A stretch of 64,000 nucleotides of DNA. It comes from Diploptera punctata. Lineage: Eukaryota; Arthropoda; Insecta; Blattodea; Blaberidae. Positions 22,635 to 32,525 of the stretch are shown piece by piece. Each line of letters starts with the position of its first letter. Position 1 is the first letter of the stretch. The translations under genes and the position numbers were made by a program. The stretch is taken from assembly GCA_030220185.1 (NCBI GenBank), contig JASPKZ010007421.1, positions 372,001-436,000 of the forward strand. The letters run 5' to 3'. The notes beneath the pieces were generated by a model, which worked only from the letters and a program-made list of their open reading frames with translations, had not been told where the DNA came from and made no database searches.

Positions 22635-22835
22635 CCTTCTTAATAACAAATAAGGTAAATCCGGAGGTATCCTACCTCATAACTTGTGTTCTATATGAAC
22701 TAGTTTCGGTATATGAAGTATACCATCGTCAGCTTTTTCAGAATGTTGAAATTAACGTTGTCGGCCCTCGATGTCCAGAGTTGACAACTTAAATTTCAAC
22801 AGTCTACAAAATCTAACAATGGTATATGTGAAATA
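22635..22835 (-). mobile_element. PLE pLTR fragment
   Basis: I assign this only from the hammerhead-like motif at 22700-22733 and its A+T-rich setting. No PLE coding sequence is attached. Confidence 0.4.
22691..22740 (-). ncRNA. Candidate hammerhead ribozyme (PLE end)
   Basis: On the minus strand: CTGACGA (22732-22726), one A/T spacer, stem II GGTATA/TATACC (22724-22719/22713-22708, loop CTTCA). GAAA (22707-22704) and then CTAGTTCATATAGAA follow. AGAA downstream and TTCT upstream of the core could form stem I beyond an internal loop. Stem III could be ACTAGT, a palindrome. The layout is the same as in the PLE-A and PLE-C motifs, but the sequence of stem II is entirely different. Confidence 0.5.
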
Positions 22836-22952
22836 TGGAAACTACTTCAAATAGAACACCAGTTATGAGGAAGGATGAGTCGGTATTCACCTTACTTATT
22901 ATTAAAGCCCTTCTGGCTGCCAATCCATTTGGCAAATCATAAACATCATTAT

Positions 22953-23375
22953 TCACAACTCGAATAGCATTATTGGTGGCAGATCCTCTATTTCAGCATC
23001 GTTTGACCTCCTCGCTATCTTGTCCAACACAGTTGTTGCAACTATAACAATCGTCGTAGTTTCAAGTTTGAGGGAAATACCTTTCCTTAAGCACTTAAAT
23101 TTATCTTTCCAGATCCCGAAAGATCTCTCCACCAAACTTCTAGTAACTTTATGTGATCTATTATAATTGAAATCAGCTCGTGTTTGTGGGTTGAGGAGAG
23201 ATGGCATTAAAAAAAGATAGCACGCATACTCACTGTCTCCCAGGAGAATATCGAACACTTCTCCTTGTTCAAATTGGCCGCTGACAGTGCTACGTTAGAA
23301 CATACGGCTGTCGTGTGCAGATCCAGGCCAGCCAGTAACGATGTTTATGAATGCCATAGTGAAATTCACAATGGC
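22953..23375 (-). pseudogene. PIF/Harbinger transposase, last exon
   Basis: C-terminal half of a Harbinger (DDE_Tnp_4) transposase: GWPGSAHDSRMF (about 23340-23295, one catalytic Asp), a stop, then LLGDSEYACYLFLMPSLL (second Asp in GDSEY) and FNYNRSHKVTRSLVERSFGIWKDKF (catalytic Glu in VERSFG). The exon begins at 23375 after a clean splice acceptor on the minus strand, TTTTGTTTTCATTTTCAG. Upstream lies an (AT)n run and no recognisable earlier exon. One stop just after DSRMF makes it a pseudogene or a copy needing another exon border. No terminal inverted repeats are found. Confidence 0.85.
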
Positions 23376-23421
23376 CTGAAAATGAAAACAAAATCCAAGA
23401 TATAAAAAGCTACTCTCAATG

Positions 23422-23423
<2 letters not shown>

Positions 23424-23461
<38 letters not shown>
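23424..23461. repeat. (AT)n microsatellite
   Basis: About 19 AT units in the presumed intron of the Harbinger gene. Confidence 0.95.
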
Positions 23462-23464
<3 letters not shown>

Positions 23465-23631
23465 ATTTTTCATATTCAAAATTCATACTATAAACTATGC
23501 CATTCCTGACGAAAAACTATTCATTTTTTATTCGTAGCCATTACAAGCACTTCAGTTTTGTCATTGCTTTAAAACTTTGATGGTTTCGTCAATTGTTTTA
23601 TTAGAAGTAAATTTGGCTCAACTGCACTTTT

Positions 23632-24165
23632 ACTAGGGCTTTATTTTTCAGTTATATTATTGTAAACTATAGCTCTTCTTCTGTATTTACTAACATTATT
23701 TAATATTTTAAACTTTTTCAAACAATTTTATAACATTATTTGACAGTTTTGAAGTATTTATTTGAATATACAATTCACAATATTATGGCACTGTTAAAAA
23801 TATTGTGATGCAAACTGCTATTTTTTCCACAGAGTATTTTAATTAGTCTATGTTTTTCTATCGCTGTTTTGGGTTATCGCTGGTTGGATCAGCGTTAGGG
23901 AGCGATAAGTAAATGTAGACCCATTTTTAATAAACGTTTGGTAATTTTAATATTATTAATATATCTTTTTAACATAGATTTGGGGATTTAATGCAAATAT
24001 TGGTCATTTAAGATGATAATCAATATGTGGTTCGATTCTGCGTTATCGCTGGCTCTATAAACTCTGGCGCATGCGCACTGTTATTCTATAGGACTTTGAA
24101 AATATTTCACGCTAGTTTAAGTGCAGTTTTTTCGTAAATTTACTTGTAGCTTACTAAAGAAAGAA
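23632..24165 (+). repeat. Repeat E (GCGATAAC family), copy 1
   Basis: It matches 54480-55440 in inverted orientation and 59085-59160 in part. Typical blocks are CTATCGCTGTTTTGGGTTATCGCTGG, CAGCGTTAGGGAGCGATAAG and GTTATCGCTGGCTCTATAAACTCTGGCGC. It is probably a non-autonomous DNA transposon or MITE, but ends and TSD could not be fixed. Confidence 0.7.
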
Positions 24166-24955
24166 AAAATAATGCTTGAATTGTGACTTGAACCTTGGAT
24201 CTTTGATTCTGTACATCAGTACAATACCAATTACACCATCTGAGCACGGATAAGAATGTCAACTTTTCTTTCTACTTACACAATTCTCGTTCGTCCGAAG
24301 ACTATCAATACCAACACTCTAATAATATATTTTATTCAGAAGTACTTTTATTGAGAATTTATACATTACTTTTGAACGGTAAAGCTTCATATTTTGAAGT
24401 TTTTTTTATTAAATTAACACTTTCCAACCTAGATTAATTAAGGAAGAAAAATGAAGGTTTGGAAAGTGTAAATTTAATAAAAACATGAGACAAATTAAAA
24501 TATGATTATATTTTATTTATTTATTTATTTATGCAAAAATCTATGGTATGTTATGAGATAAATGGTATGAGATAGTAAAATCTTGTAATCTAGAACAATA
24601 TTAACACAATAAATTTTAAAAATGCTAACAAAATGTTTCTCACTGATAATGGTCTACAAAGTCTCCTACCTGGCAGAAACTATTCAGGTAAAAATTATCA
24701 CAAATCAAGTATTCCCCTAAAATGGTTCACAGATGCTGCTCGGAGGTCTGCTTTTATGTGCTATATATTTAAGACAGTGAACTACCGGCTTTACTTCAAT
24801 TTTGTTACAACACTGATCAAGGCAACTTAAGCCATGGATCACTTGTCGTAGATTTACAACACGTAGAAGAACCTGAATTCTAAAAACAAAGCTTCTAAAA
24901 AATGAGTTGGACCTTTCATTGCCAGTTTTGAATTACAACTCTAATGATCTTTACA
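24166..24955. other. No gene; one long hairpin
   Basis: The only structure I see is the inverted repeat at 24405-24482; short frames are not convincing. Confidence 0.5.
24405..24482. repeat. Inverted repeat hairpin
   Basis: Arm 24405-24430 (TTATTAAATTAACACTTTCC...) pairs with 24455-24482 with two mismatches around a 24-nt loop. It could be a very small MITE. Confidence 0.8.
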
Positions 24956-25009
24956 ATTAAAGAGCGTAAGGCCCTTCTAGGTCTGTCGCGATATTTTTGT
25001 TTGTTTTTA

Positions 25010-25315
25010 TATCACAATACTTCATAATGTATGTCTTGGACAAACGACAGGAACTGTAAATAGTTACACAGTGACCGGCCTCGCTGGATCCGTAGTTATC
25101 TATTTTTATGGTCATCATCAAGGACAGCACAAAACAACACAACGTAAGAAATAGCTAGATGTAAGTTAGACAGTAGAATTGTTGAATAAATGATAATTGT
25201 GAGATATATTTGCAAGACCTTAATGCTGGAGAGTTAGTTTACATGTTTCAAGACCGAAAATACTAAAGCACACAAATAACCTGTAATTTTATGCGCGATA
25301 TCAGACGAGTTCAAG
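25010..25315 (+). repeat. Repeat D, long copy 1
   Basis: Some 300 bp shared with 40215-40515 at roughly 85-90% by eye: CAAACGACAGGAACTGTAAA, GGCCTCGCTGGATCCGTAG, CATCATCAAGGACAGCAC, TGAGATATATTTGCA, AAATAACCTG. Preceded at 24957-25005 by a SINE-C-like tail. No coding content. Confidence 0.85.
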
Positions 25316-25347
25316 TTCACACTTTCTTCTTGATCCATCATTATGTC

Positions 25348-25459
25348 AATCATATTACATAATCAATTGAGTTGGTGTTTACTTGATGAAAATCCATATT
25401 TATTAATTAAATAAAAATAAAACGTAGTTTTATTTTTATTTAATTAATCATATTACATA
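25348..25459. repeat. 84-bp insert between 14-bp direct repeats, ending in a perfect palindrome
   Basis: AATCATATTACATA occurs at 25348-25361 and 25446-25459. Between and partly overlapping lies a perfect 22-bp inverted repeat, 25402-25423 and 25427-25448, with a 3-nt loop. This looks like a template-switch or fold-back insertion. Confidence 0.85.
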
Positions 25460-26262
25460 TTTCACCCATGAATCTTTTTCTCTATCAGCTAGTTTATTCT
25501 TTGCACTACATCATTATTTGTAGATAAAATCATACGTTCATATGTCCATTCTTCTTTCAGGTAGTTCCTCTCTATATGCAGAAACACTTTTTTATTAAGT
25601 TTTCTCCGTTTCTACAGCGTTGCAAAATTCTTCTCTTTAAATTAGTTTTTTAGAGCGTTTATCCCGGGAATAGAAACCATTTTAAAATTTCAAAAGATTT
25701 TCTGCAAAGCTTGTACCTCGGATTTCATGTTTCATTATTGCACGAATATTTTCTCTTAAAGAAAACTTTTCAACGCGATCCCAAACATTAATAACTTTAA
25801 ACATGCATTTATTTCAACGGCCGATATTTATTTTGGAGTTACCCGCAAAATCTGAAGAAAATGTCTTCATAGGAGGAATAAAATTTCACCTATTAGTGAT
25901 GTGTTCTTCCGAAGTCCCTGGAATACTTTGTTTAGCTCTTGGAGTGATTTTCTACGAAACACTGTACCTTCGTCCCATAAGGTTATATAGAAATGTATTA
26001 AAAACTGATGACGTCCCGAAGATCTCGTTATATCACAGACTGGAAACTCTTGTTCGGGTACAATTAATTGTAATTTAAAGCGTAATACTCCGTTTTCTCG
26101 TCCTCCAGAAACTTAACCGCAATTCCAGATGATACCAAAGCCCATACTATTTGCTTTTACACTCGATTTTTTAGCAAAAACCAAATTAATAAGAAATGAT
26201 TTACCAGTGCCTCCTGATGAATCAAACTAAATTAATCCGCCTTTCATCTGTTTCAGTACGAT
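25460..26262 (-). pseudogene. Helitron-type PIF1-like helicase remnant
   Basis: Read on the minus strand through many frame breaks: DSSGGTGKSFLINLVFAKK (Walker A, GGTGKS, at about 26220-26160), SGIAVKFLEDEKT, and VCDITRSSGRHQ. LWDEGTVFRRKSLQELN (Walker B-like, WDE) and LQGLRKNTSLIGE-like text follow. VEINACLK and SLRENIRAIMKHEIRGTSFAENLL (about 25770-25680) follow, the region after motif III. This order is that of the PIF1-like helicase at the end of Helitron Rep-Hel proteins. The Rep (HUH) part is absent. No plus-strand gene exists here: the 91-codon plus frame at 25803-26078 is its shadow. Confidence 0.75.
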
Positions 26263-26439
26263 TTATGATTACAATAAGCTCTGATTGCTTTAACTTACAC
26301 ACATCCCTCACATCACCGACACGCAGCCAACGTAGTGTAGACTCGCGGTTACTATCACCAGTGGTAAGTCGTTATAAATACAAGGTGAAACACAGAGATA
26401 CATACATATATTATATATGTGTGTGTGTTTATTTAATTA

Positions 26440-26890
26440 AAAAAAACTAATTCCGGTACGAAAATTAAACGTTTTATTGAAAATATAACTTTCGTAACAA
26501 TTTTATATAAAATGGGTTTTGTTGCAGAGCAATAACAAAAATGATGACGTAATAACTTACGTTGCGGAGCAACGTCACTGAATGTGCAATTGAAAGTAAC
26601 TTTTTAATTTGAATTTAATCAAGTATAAATATTTCACAGATTAAATTGATAACTGTTTCATCTATTATAACCTGAAATTTGTAGAATGAACAATGGTCAA
26701 CTCTTCCTTTATCAGGTAAATACTAAATACGTTTAGGAATACCATATTTATCATAGATTAAATGTTGGAAACTATATCACGTGTTGTACTGTTAGCATTT
26801 GAAGGCTAACTGCTGACACATTGTAACAAATGTAAATATAAAATTTCAAATGTTATGCTTGATATTATTACATAATATTATGTTATTCTA
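26440..26890 (+). repeat. R1-related module, copy at 26.5 kb
   Basis: Core at 26520-26595: TTGCAGAGCAATAACAAAAATGATGACGTAATAA, then ACGTTGCGGAGCAACGT, a perfect 7-bp hairpin with a 3-nt loop, and CACTGAATGTG. The usual downstream block (AATATTTCACAGATTAAATTG, TTTCATCTATTA, CAGGTAAATACTAAATACG, ATATCACGTG) follows to about 26800. Confidence 0.85.
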
Positions 26891-26894
26891 ATTA

Positions 26895-28230
26895 CAAACG
26901 TAACATTGAAATAAATATATTCAGGCGTGTTGTTTGGAAGCAATGGTTACTAAAATTAAAATAAATATTACATCTAAAACGACATTCCATCCCTTAACGC
27001 TAGCGCACTAAACGTTTGTATTATTTGAGCAAAACAGTGGCTAACACAAATCGCTCTCCATTCGAAATCACTGTGTAACTAGTGTAGTGAACCTGTATCT
27101 TTCTTTAAGAACAAATTATGAAATAATGTATTCCGTAACATCGGCTAATTATAGAAATAACACACAATAAATGTACTCATTCTTGCTACTCCAATGCAAT
27201 TGTTACTGCAAATTAAAACATTTGTTTGACCCTTAATCGAGATTTTAACCTTATATACCCAGATATATGTGCTGGCCCTCCACCCAATTGTGGTACTGAA
27301 GGAAATTTAGGAGCAGATACACACAATTCTCTATTTGAAATGACTGTGTAACACAATTAGTGAACTACTGTTGAGTGTACATCTGCTTTCCTTCTGTTAA
27401 GAACAGATAATAATGGTGTTTCTTCCGTGCTAATTATATACATGATACTGAAGTTAATGTATTCAGTTTTTATTTTTTTAATATAAAAGTTAATACAATT
27501 TAAAACAAAAAAGAAATCTGCCTAAAAATAAATTAGAAACTAAGTACTCTTCCTTTACGAGCTGACGCACTAACCAATTATGCTACAAATACAATTGAGG
27601 AGTGGATACAAATCTTGTTCTGTTTCAAATTCCTGTGTTACCCGATATGTGAACTTGTATAAACATTACAAAAGGATCGCTTCTGTTAAAAATATATTAT
27701 GATGGAATATATTCCATGCATTATTATAGAGGATAACGCTGTATTGAAATTAATGGATTCAGTTTTGTTGACACAACTATTTTTTTTGCCTAAATATAGA
27801 TGTAAACATATTAATTTTAACTTTACAGGCTGGTATACTGATCAATTGTCCTACTCAGGAGCAGACTCAAATGGTTTTCTGTTCGATATCCCCGTGTAAT
27901 CGTATTAGCCAATTTCTATCCACATTATAACAAGTATTTTTATTTTGATGGGGGTTACGACACGCCACGGCTGATAATTATAAATGTAATATTGAAATTA
28001 ATGTTTTCAGGCTTCCTGTTCGCATATAATAGTTAAAACACTTTGAAAGAAAGGAAATAAAAAAGTCTGCCTATACCGATTATTTACCCCAAAATCTCTA
28101 TATTTGCGCCTGCACCTAAATTGCATTAGTGACACAATTGGTTAAAGCGAGAACTCGTATATCTCGAGATTTTCTGTTTAAATTTCGGTGTAGAAAAATA
28201 ATTTTACTGTTTATTTGTATTAACTATTAC
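26895..28230 (+). repeat. Diverged tandem array, period about 280 bp, five units
   Basis: A block of the type TTTGAAATGACTGTGTAAC recurs at 27060, 27335, 27622, 27881 and 28170 (spacings 275, 287, 259, 289). Between recurrences come, in order, a TTAAGAACA/GTTAAAAAT block and a TAATTATA..AT block. ATTGAAATTAATGTATTCAG (26905, 27446, 27742, 27992) and a GACGCACTAACCAATT-type block complete the unit. Identity between units is low to moderate. There is no gene, although a 66-codon frame occurs at 27699-27899. Confidence 0.75.
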
Positions 28231-28670
28231 ATGCGAATACGATATCAAGTTTTTAATTAGCTGACATGACACGGAATAAATCGCATCATAATGTGCTCCT
28301 AGCAGTAGCGACCCTGTTGTAATGTGAACACAAGTTCACTAATATGGTCACACGGGGATTTCAAATAGATAAATATTTGTGTTTGCTCCTTCGTTGCCTA
28401 AATTGTACCGAAAGTGCATTTTCGGTACGTAACATCTATGTCATGTTATCTTTCCTCTATAGTGAGATTCTTGAACAGTGCCAATTTCCATCTTCTTTGT
28501 GCTTTCTCCTACTTACCTTCCCATCCCTTCCCTCTGCGCTGTCTATAGTTGCGCAATTTCCTCTCTTCCTCGGAACACTCAAATACGTGATACAAGTTAC
28601 AAGATACAAGTTTGTTATTGTCTGGATTACATCGGATAGCTCGAGTGGAGCTGCGTTGTTTTCTTTTGGT
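28231..28670. other. Unassigned stretch
   Basis: Two overlapping frames (28344-28745 plus, 28457-28687 minus) exist. The plus one runs into mitochondrial DNA after 28672 in another frame, and neither resembles a known protein. I cannot name the sequence. Confidence 0.5.
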
Positions 28671-28671
28671 C

Positions 28672-28847
28672 CCTGTGAGAGGGTCAATAATTTTAGCAGG
28701 AATTCTATTAAAATTAGGGGGATATGGGTTACTTCGGGTGTATAATTTATTAATGAGAATTGGTTGTAAAATAAATTTTGTTTGAATTTCTGTTAGAGTA
28801 GTAGGAGGTACTTTGGTCAGATTAATGTGTATACGTCAAACAGATTT
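28672..28847 (+). pseudogene. nd4: Nuclear mitochondrial insertion, ND4 fragment (NUMT)
   Basis: Translated with the invertebrate mitochondrial code (TGA = Trp, ATA = Met, AGA = Ser) the frame starting CCT at 28672 reads [19 protein letters not shown], then LLRVYNLLM and a stretch ending GTLVSLMCMRQTD. That is the conserved middle of NADH dehydrogenase subunit 4. With the nuclear code it stops at TGA (VxISV). There is no frameshift in 58 codons. Its right end abuts the (TTC)n tail of the LINE at 28848, so the LINE probably inserted into or beside it. Not expressed as protein in the nucleus. Confidence 0.88.
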
Positions 28848-29313
28848 CTTCTTCTTCTTCGACTTTCTCCCACTTATAGGTTTGCCGTCTTCAGTTTCCA
28901 TTTATCTCTATCATTCCAATCTCCCTCTTCCAAATTCCTATCATCCATTATAGTTCTGACGTAGGTTTTCCATTTCCATCTTGGTCTGCCACGTTTATTT
29001 CTTCCAGGAGGTGACCATTGGGTATATATTTTTTGGCAATCTTTCATTTTCCATTCTTTCTACATGGTCATACCATTTAAGCGTTGGATTTACAATCCTC
29101 TTAACAACAGATGAGGTGACATTCATTTCTCTCCAAAGGAATTCATTTCTTAATTTATCCTGTCTTGTTTTTTGGAGGCTTCTTCTAAACTAATGAAATT
29201 CAACTGTTCTAATTTTATTCTTTTGTAATTCCGTCAGAGACCAAGTTTCACTTCCATATGACAAAATATTCTGTATTATGCTCTTATAAATTTTCATTTT
29301 AGTTTCCTTTGTA

Positions 29314-30245
29314 CTATGGAACAAATATTTGTATTAACCCACAGCTGACTAAAAATAAGACATTTTTTTTCAAATAAACCAAGGAGTACGACAAGGTGTT
29401 CACTCTCACCTATATTATTTAATATTTATATGGACGATATTCATATTAGAATGGAAGAAGGTTTCAACTAATGAAGGAATATTAATTGATAATAAAGATA
29501 AAATAAATGCTTTATTATTCGCTGACGATGTTGTACTTTTAGCAGAATCTGAAAATGAGCTCCAAATGTTAGCATATAAATTTACATTAATAGCCAATAG
29601 ATATAATTGTAAAATATCAATAAATAAGTCAAAAGTAATGGCATTTATTGGTAAATGTGGAATTAGATAAAAAATTGTACTAGATAACAGAGTAATAGAA
29701 CAAATATCACATTTCCAATATTTAAGGTGTGATATAACTTATAGAGAAAATAAAGATATAGAAAATAAAGTAAATAAATGTCAGGCTATTTGTGGAACCA
29801 TAAAAAGAACCTTAGGTCGGAAAACAAGGAAAGTTATATATCTTAAATTATATAAAACAATGGCTGTTCCTTTGTTGTTGTATGGAAGTGAAAATTGGAT
29901 AATGAAATCAAGGGATAAAAGCAGGATACAGACTGCGGAAATGCTATTTTTACGTAATGTGAAAGGATGCACAAGAGCGGATAGAATAAGGAATGAAACT
30001 ATACGAGAAGAATTAAATATATATAAAATTGAAGATAAAATCAGCGAAAATAATAAGAAATGGACAGAACACTTAATGAGAATGAACAACGAAAGAATAC
30101 CAAAAAGAACCTTCCTGTATAATCCAAGAGGAACAAGAGATGTTGGCCGACCACGTAGAAGATGGACTCCACTTTTAACTTCGCCGGAACCGGCTGCATA
30201 GCCTAAACCTTGTAGTAGAAGGAGAAGAAAAAGAAGAAGAAGGTC
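29314..30245 (+). mobile_element. LINE-B-like 5'-truncated copy inserted in LINE-F
   Basis: Starts in the RT domain and ends in a (GAA)n tail at 30215-30242. The 8-bp CCTTTGTA at 29306-29313 and 30246-30253 fits a TSD. The reading includes SPILFNIYMDDI, ALLFADDVVLLAESENELQ (active site at about 29530), VIEQISHFQYL, VPLLLYGSENWIMKS and RDVGRPRRRW. A stop near 29670 and several shifts break it; 113 codons remain open at 29860-30201. Confidence 0.85.
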
Positions 30246-31384
30246 CCTTTGTAATATTTTTATTCCAAATTATTCCATGTAATGTCTTAGTTGCATTTTT
30301 TGCCATTGCAATTTTAGTCTGTACATCTCTCTCACAGGTACCTAAACTTGTAATTATTGACCAAAGATATTTAAAAAATTCACACTTTTTTATTTTCCCT
30401 GTTTCAAGTATGAGGTCATCCACATCCTTTCCCAAACACATATATTCTGATTTCTGTAAATTTATATTCAATCCCCATTTTTTATATTCTTCCATTAGTT
30501 TATTTATCATATATTTCATATCATCTTCTTCCCCTGCAAAAATTATTTGATCATCTGCAAACAACAATGAATGCAGTACTTTTCCTCCTATAGGGATACT
30601 TATTTCAGAACATTTTTTTATACCACAAGTTAAGAGCCTGGTCTAAATAGATGTTAAAAATAATTGGTGATAAACTGCATCCCTGCTTAAGGCCTTTATT
30701 CACTGTGAATTCCTCTGTTAAAGTATTCTGTATTTTTACTTAAGCTTTTGTATTACTATAGATCCTCCTAACAATATTAATCCATTTATCACAGATATTC
30801 AGATTTTTCATTGCCGTCCATAACAATTGTCGAGGTACACTATCATATGCCATCTCTAAATCAATAAAGGTCATATGTAGTTCTTTATTTTTTTGCTAGG
30901 GTAATACAGAAAATATTATCAATACATGATCTTCCACTCCGGAATCCACATTGTTCTTCTCTTAAGTTATCTTTCATCTCCTTAAGTTTAAAATTTATAA
31001 TTTTACTAAAAATCCTAGCTGTTGAAGGTAAAACGCTTATACATCTATAATTGGAACACAGTTTGTTATCACTAGAGCGAGGAATTATATGAAGAAAATT
31101 ATACGAAAATATGAAATCGTGAAGACAAAATATGAAAAATATGAAAATTATGACGCAAAAATATTATGAAGCTACTATTTTCTATACTTTTTACATATAT
31201 TTATATACATAGGCCCACTATAACTTATAAGTGTACATACCAACACACAAATGAGACAAACAGAACTTATTTATAGCTCAAGAAATCAAGATATTCACTG
31301 TATTTCAATCTTAATTAGCTTTTTCATTAATTCTGACCCAATATAAAATATCATATTCATGATCTGAAACAATTTTAATGAATC

Positions 31385-31670
31385 ATGCCATAGTGCAGTT
31401 GTATAAGGAAACGTGGTGCAAACAGGAAAGTCGTGGGTTCGAATCTCGATATTGTCAAGATTTTAGCTGGACCAGACCTTCTGGTGGCATTGTGGACCTG
31501 GGGTCTCAGATGGAAGTGAGTACTAGATGCATGTTCTGGGCACAAATGCGGCCATCAGGCAGATCTGACAACCCGCCAGACATCTAGTGTCTATTGTCTA
31601 GAAAGTTGGAAGCTTCAACATACCACTACCCCAAAGCCCCCCCCCCCAAGACTGTAGTGGAATCACTTTA
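31385..31670 (+). mobile_element. SINE-B copy inside the hAT element
   Basis: tRNA-like head with B-box GGGTTCGAATCTCG at about 31435, then TGTTCTGGGCACAAATGCGGCC and the GCTTCAACATACCACTACCCC end. It is diverged from 38884-39192 but follows the same order. Confidence 0.7.
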
Positions 31671-32149
31671 CCTTCATAAATAAAAACTGAGAGGTTATAT
31701 ATAATACAATTAATTTATGTATTGAATGATATTTAATTATGAAATCCAAACATATACAAGAAACAAAACATTGTAATCAAAACAAACAGGTTTCCATGAA
31801 ATATAGCACTAACAAAGTTTAGAACAGATATAGTTTGAATTTTTGCTTTTTTACTTTGCATAAAAATATTAATTTCCTGGAGATGCAAGTATAACAATAA
31901 CATTAAATTGGACGATTTAAAATACAAGTAAACCATTCCAGATGTCATATTTGTGAGAAAACAATATGTTAAAAGTTATTAGTCCATAATTGATTCCAGG
32001 GATTGTTTCAGAGCTCTCTTTGCAATTAAAGTTACATTTAATGTTGAACTTCAAACTTGGTGAAATGTAGTTAAGAATAATTTAAACTTTTTTTTTAATG
32101 AAATGGGTCTAACATTGTGTCCATAATCTTGGTCTAATTGTGTTTTGAA

Positions 32150-32310
32150 CGATCCAATTGTCTATTCTGTTTGTAATACACAGAAGTTTTTTTCTATATT
32201 TTCTGATAGTAAACTATAAGGCCTGTCGGTCAGAATTGTTTTACACGATGAAAAATTATGCTCAACATCACACAATGTTATGGCAGCATACTTGTATCAT
32301 GTTATATTCG
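32150..32310 (-). pseudogene. hAT transposase C-terminal dimerisation (hATC) remnant
   Basis: Minus strand, about 32300-32160: YKYAAITLCDVEHNFSSCKT and then ILTDRPYSLLSENIEKNF, the hATC signature (E.xFS....I...R..L..EN). Short N-terminal pieces may extend downstream to 31740 in other frames but are not recognisable. Located inside the hAT element, consistent with an internally decayed autonomous copy. Confidence 0.75.
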
Positions 32311-32364
32311 ATAGTTTGATGCCCTAACCTACATGAACTTTACTAATTTCACAAAGCACTTAAA

Positions 32365-32525
32365 CGGAAATGATTACCAGATGCTTGTTCTGGAGGGTAA
32401 AGGTGGCCGTCACGCAGGGCTGACAAGTGCCGATTGTCCAGAAAAAGTGGTAGCCTTATCCTCCTACTACCCCAAGGGCCTCTTGAGGCCTGTAGTGGGA
32501 TTACTTTACTTTACTGCTTCAAGTT
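32365..32525 (+). mobile_element. SINE-B 3' half inside the hAT element
   Basis: ATGATTACCAGATGCTTGTT, GTCACGCAGGGCTGACAAGT, CCGATTGTCCAGAAAA, CTCCTACTACCCCAAGG and the tail TTTACTTTACT match the full SINE-B at 38884-39192 closely; the head is missing. Confidence 0.85.

Noticed and set aside
25803..26078. A plus-strand protein of 91 residues
   Set aside because: It is antisense to the Helitron helicase relic, which matches a known family in motif order.
26895..28230. CRISPR-like array
   Set aside because: The period is about 280 bp, units are diverged and there are no short identical repeats; this is a eukaryotic tandem repeat.
28457..28745. Two overlapping open frames (133 codons plus, 76 codons minus)
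   Set aside because: The plus frame crosses into the mitochondrial fragment out of its coding frame; neither frame resembles a protein I know.
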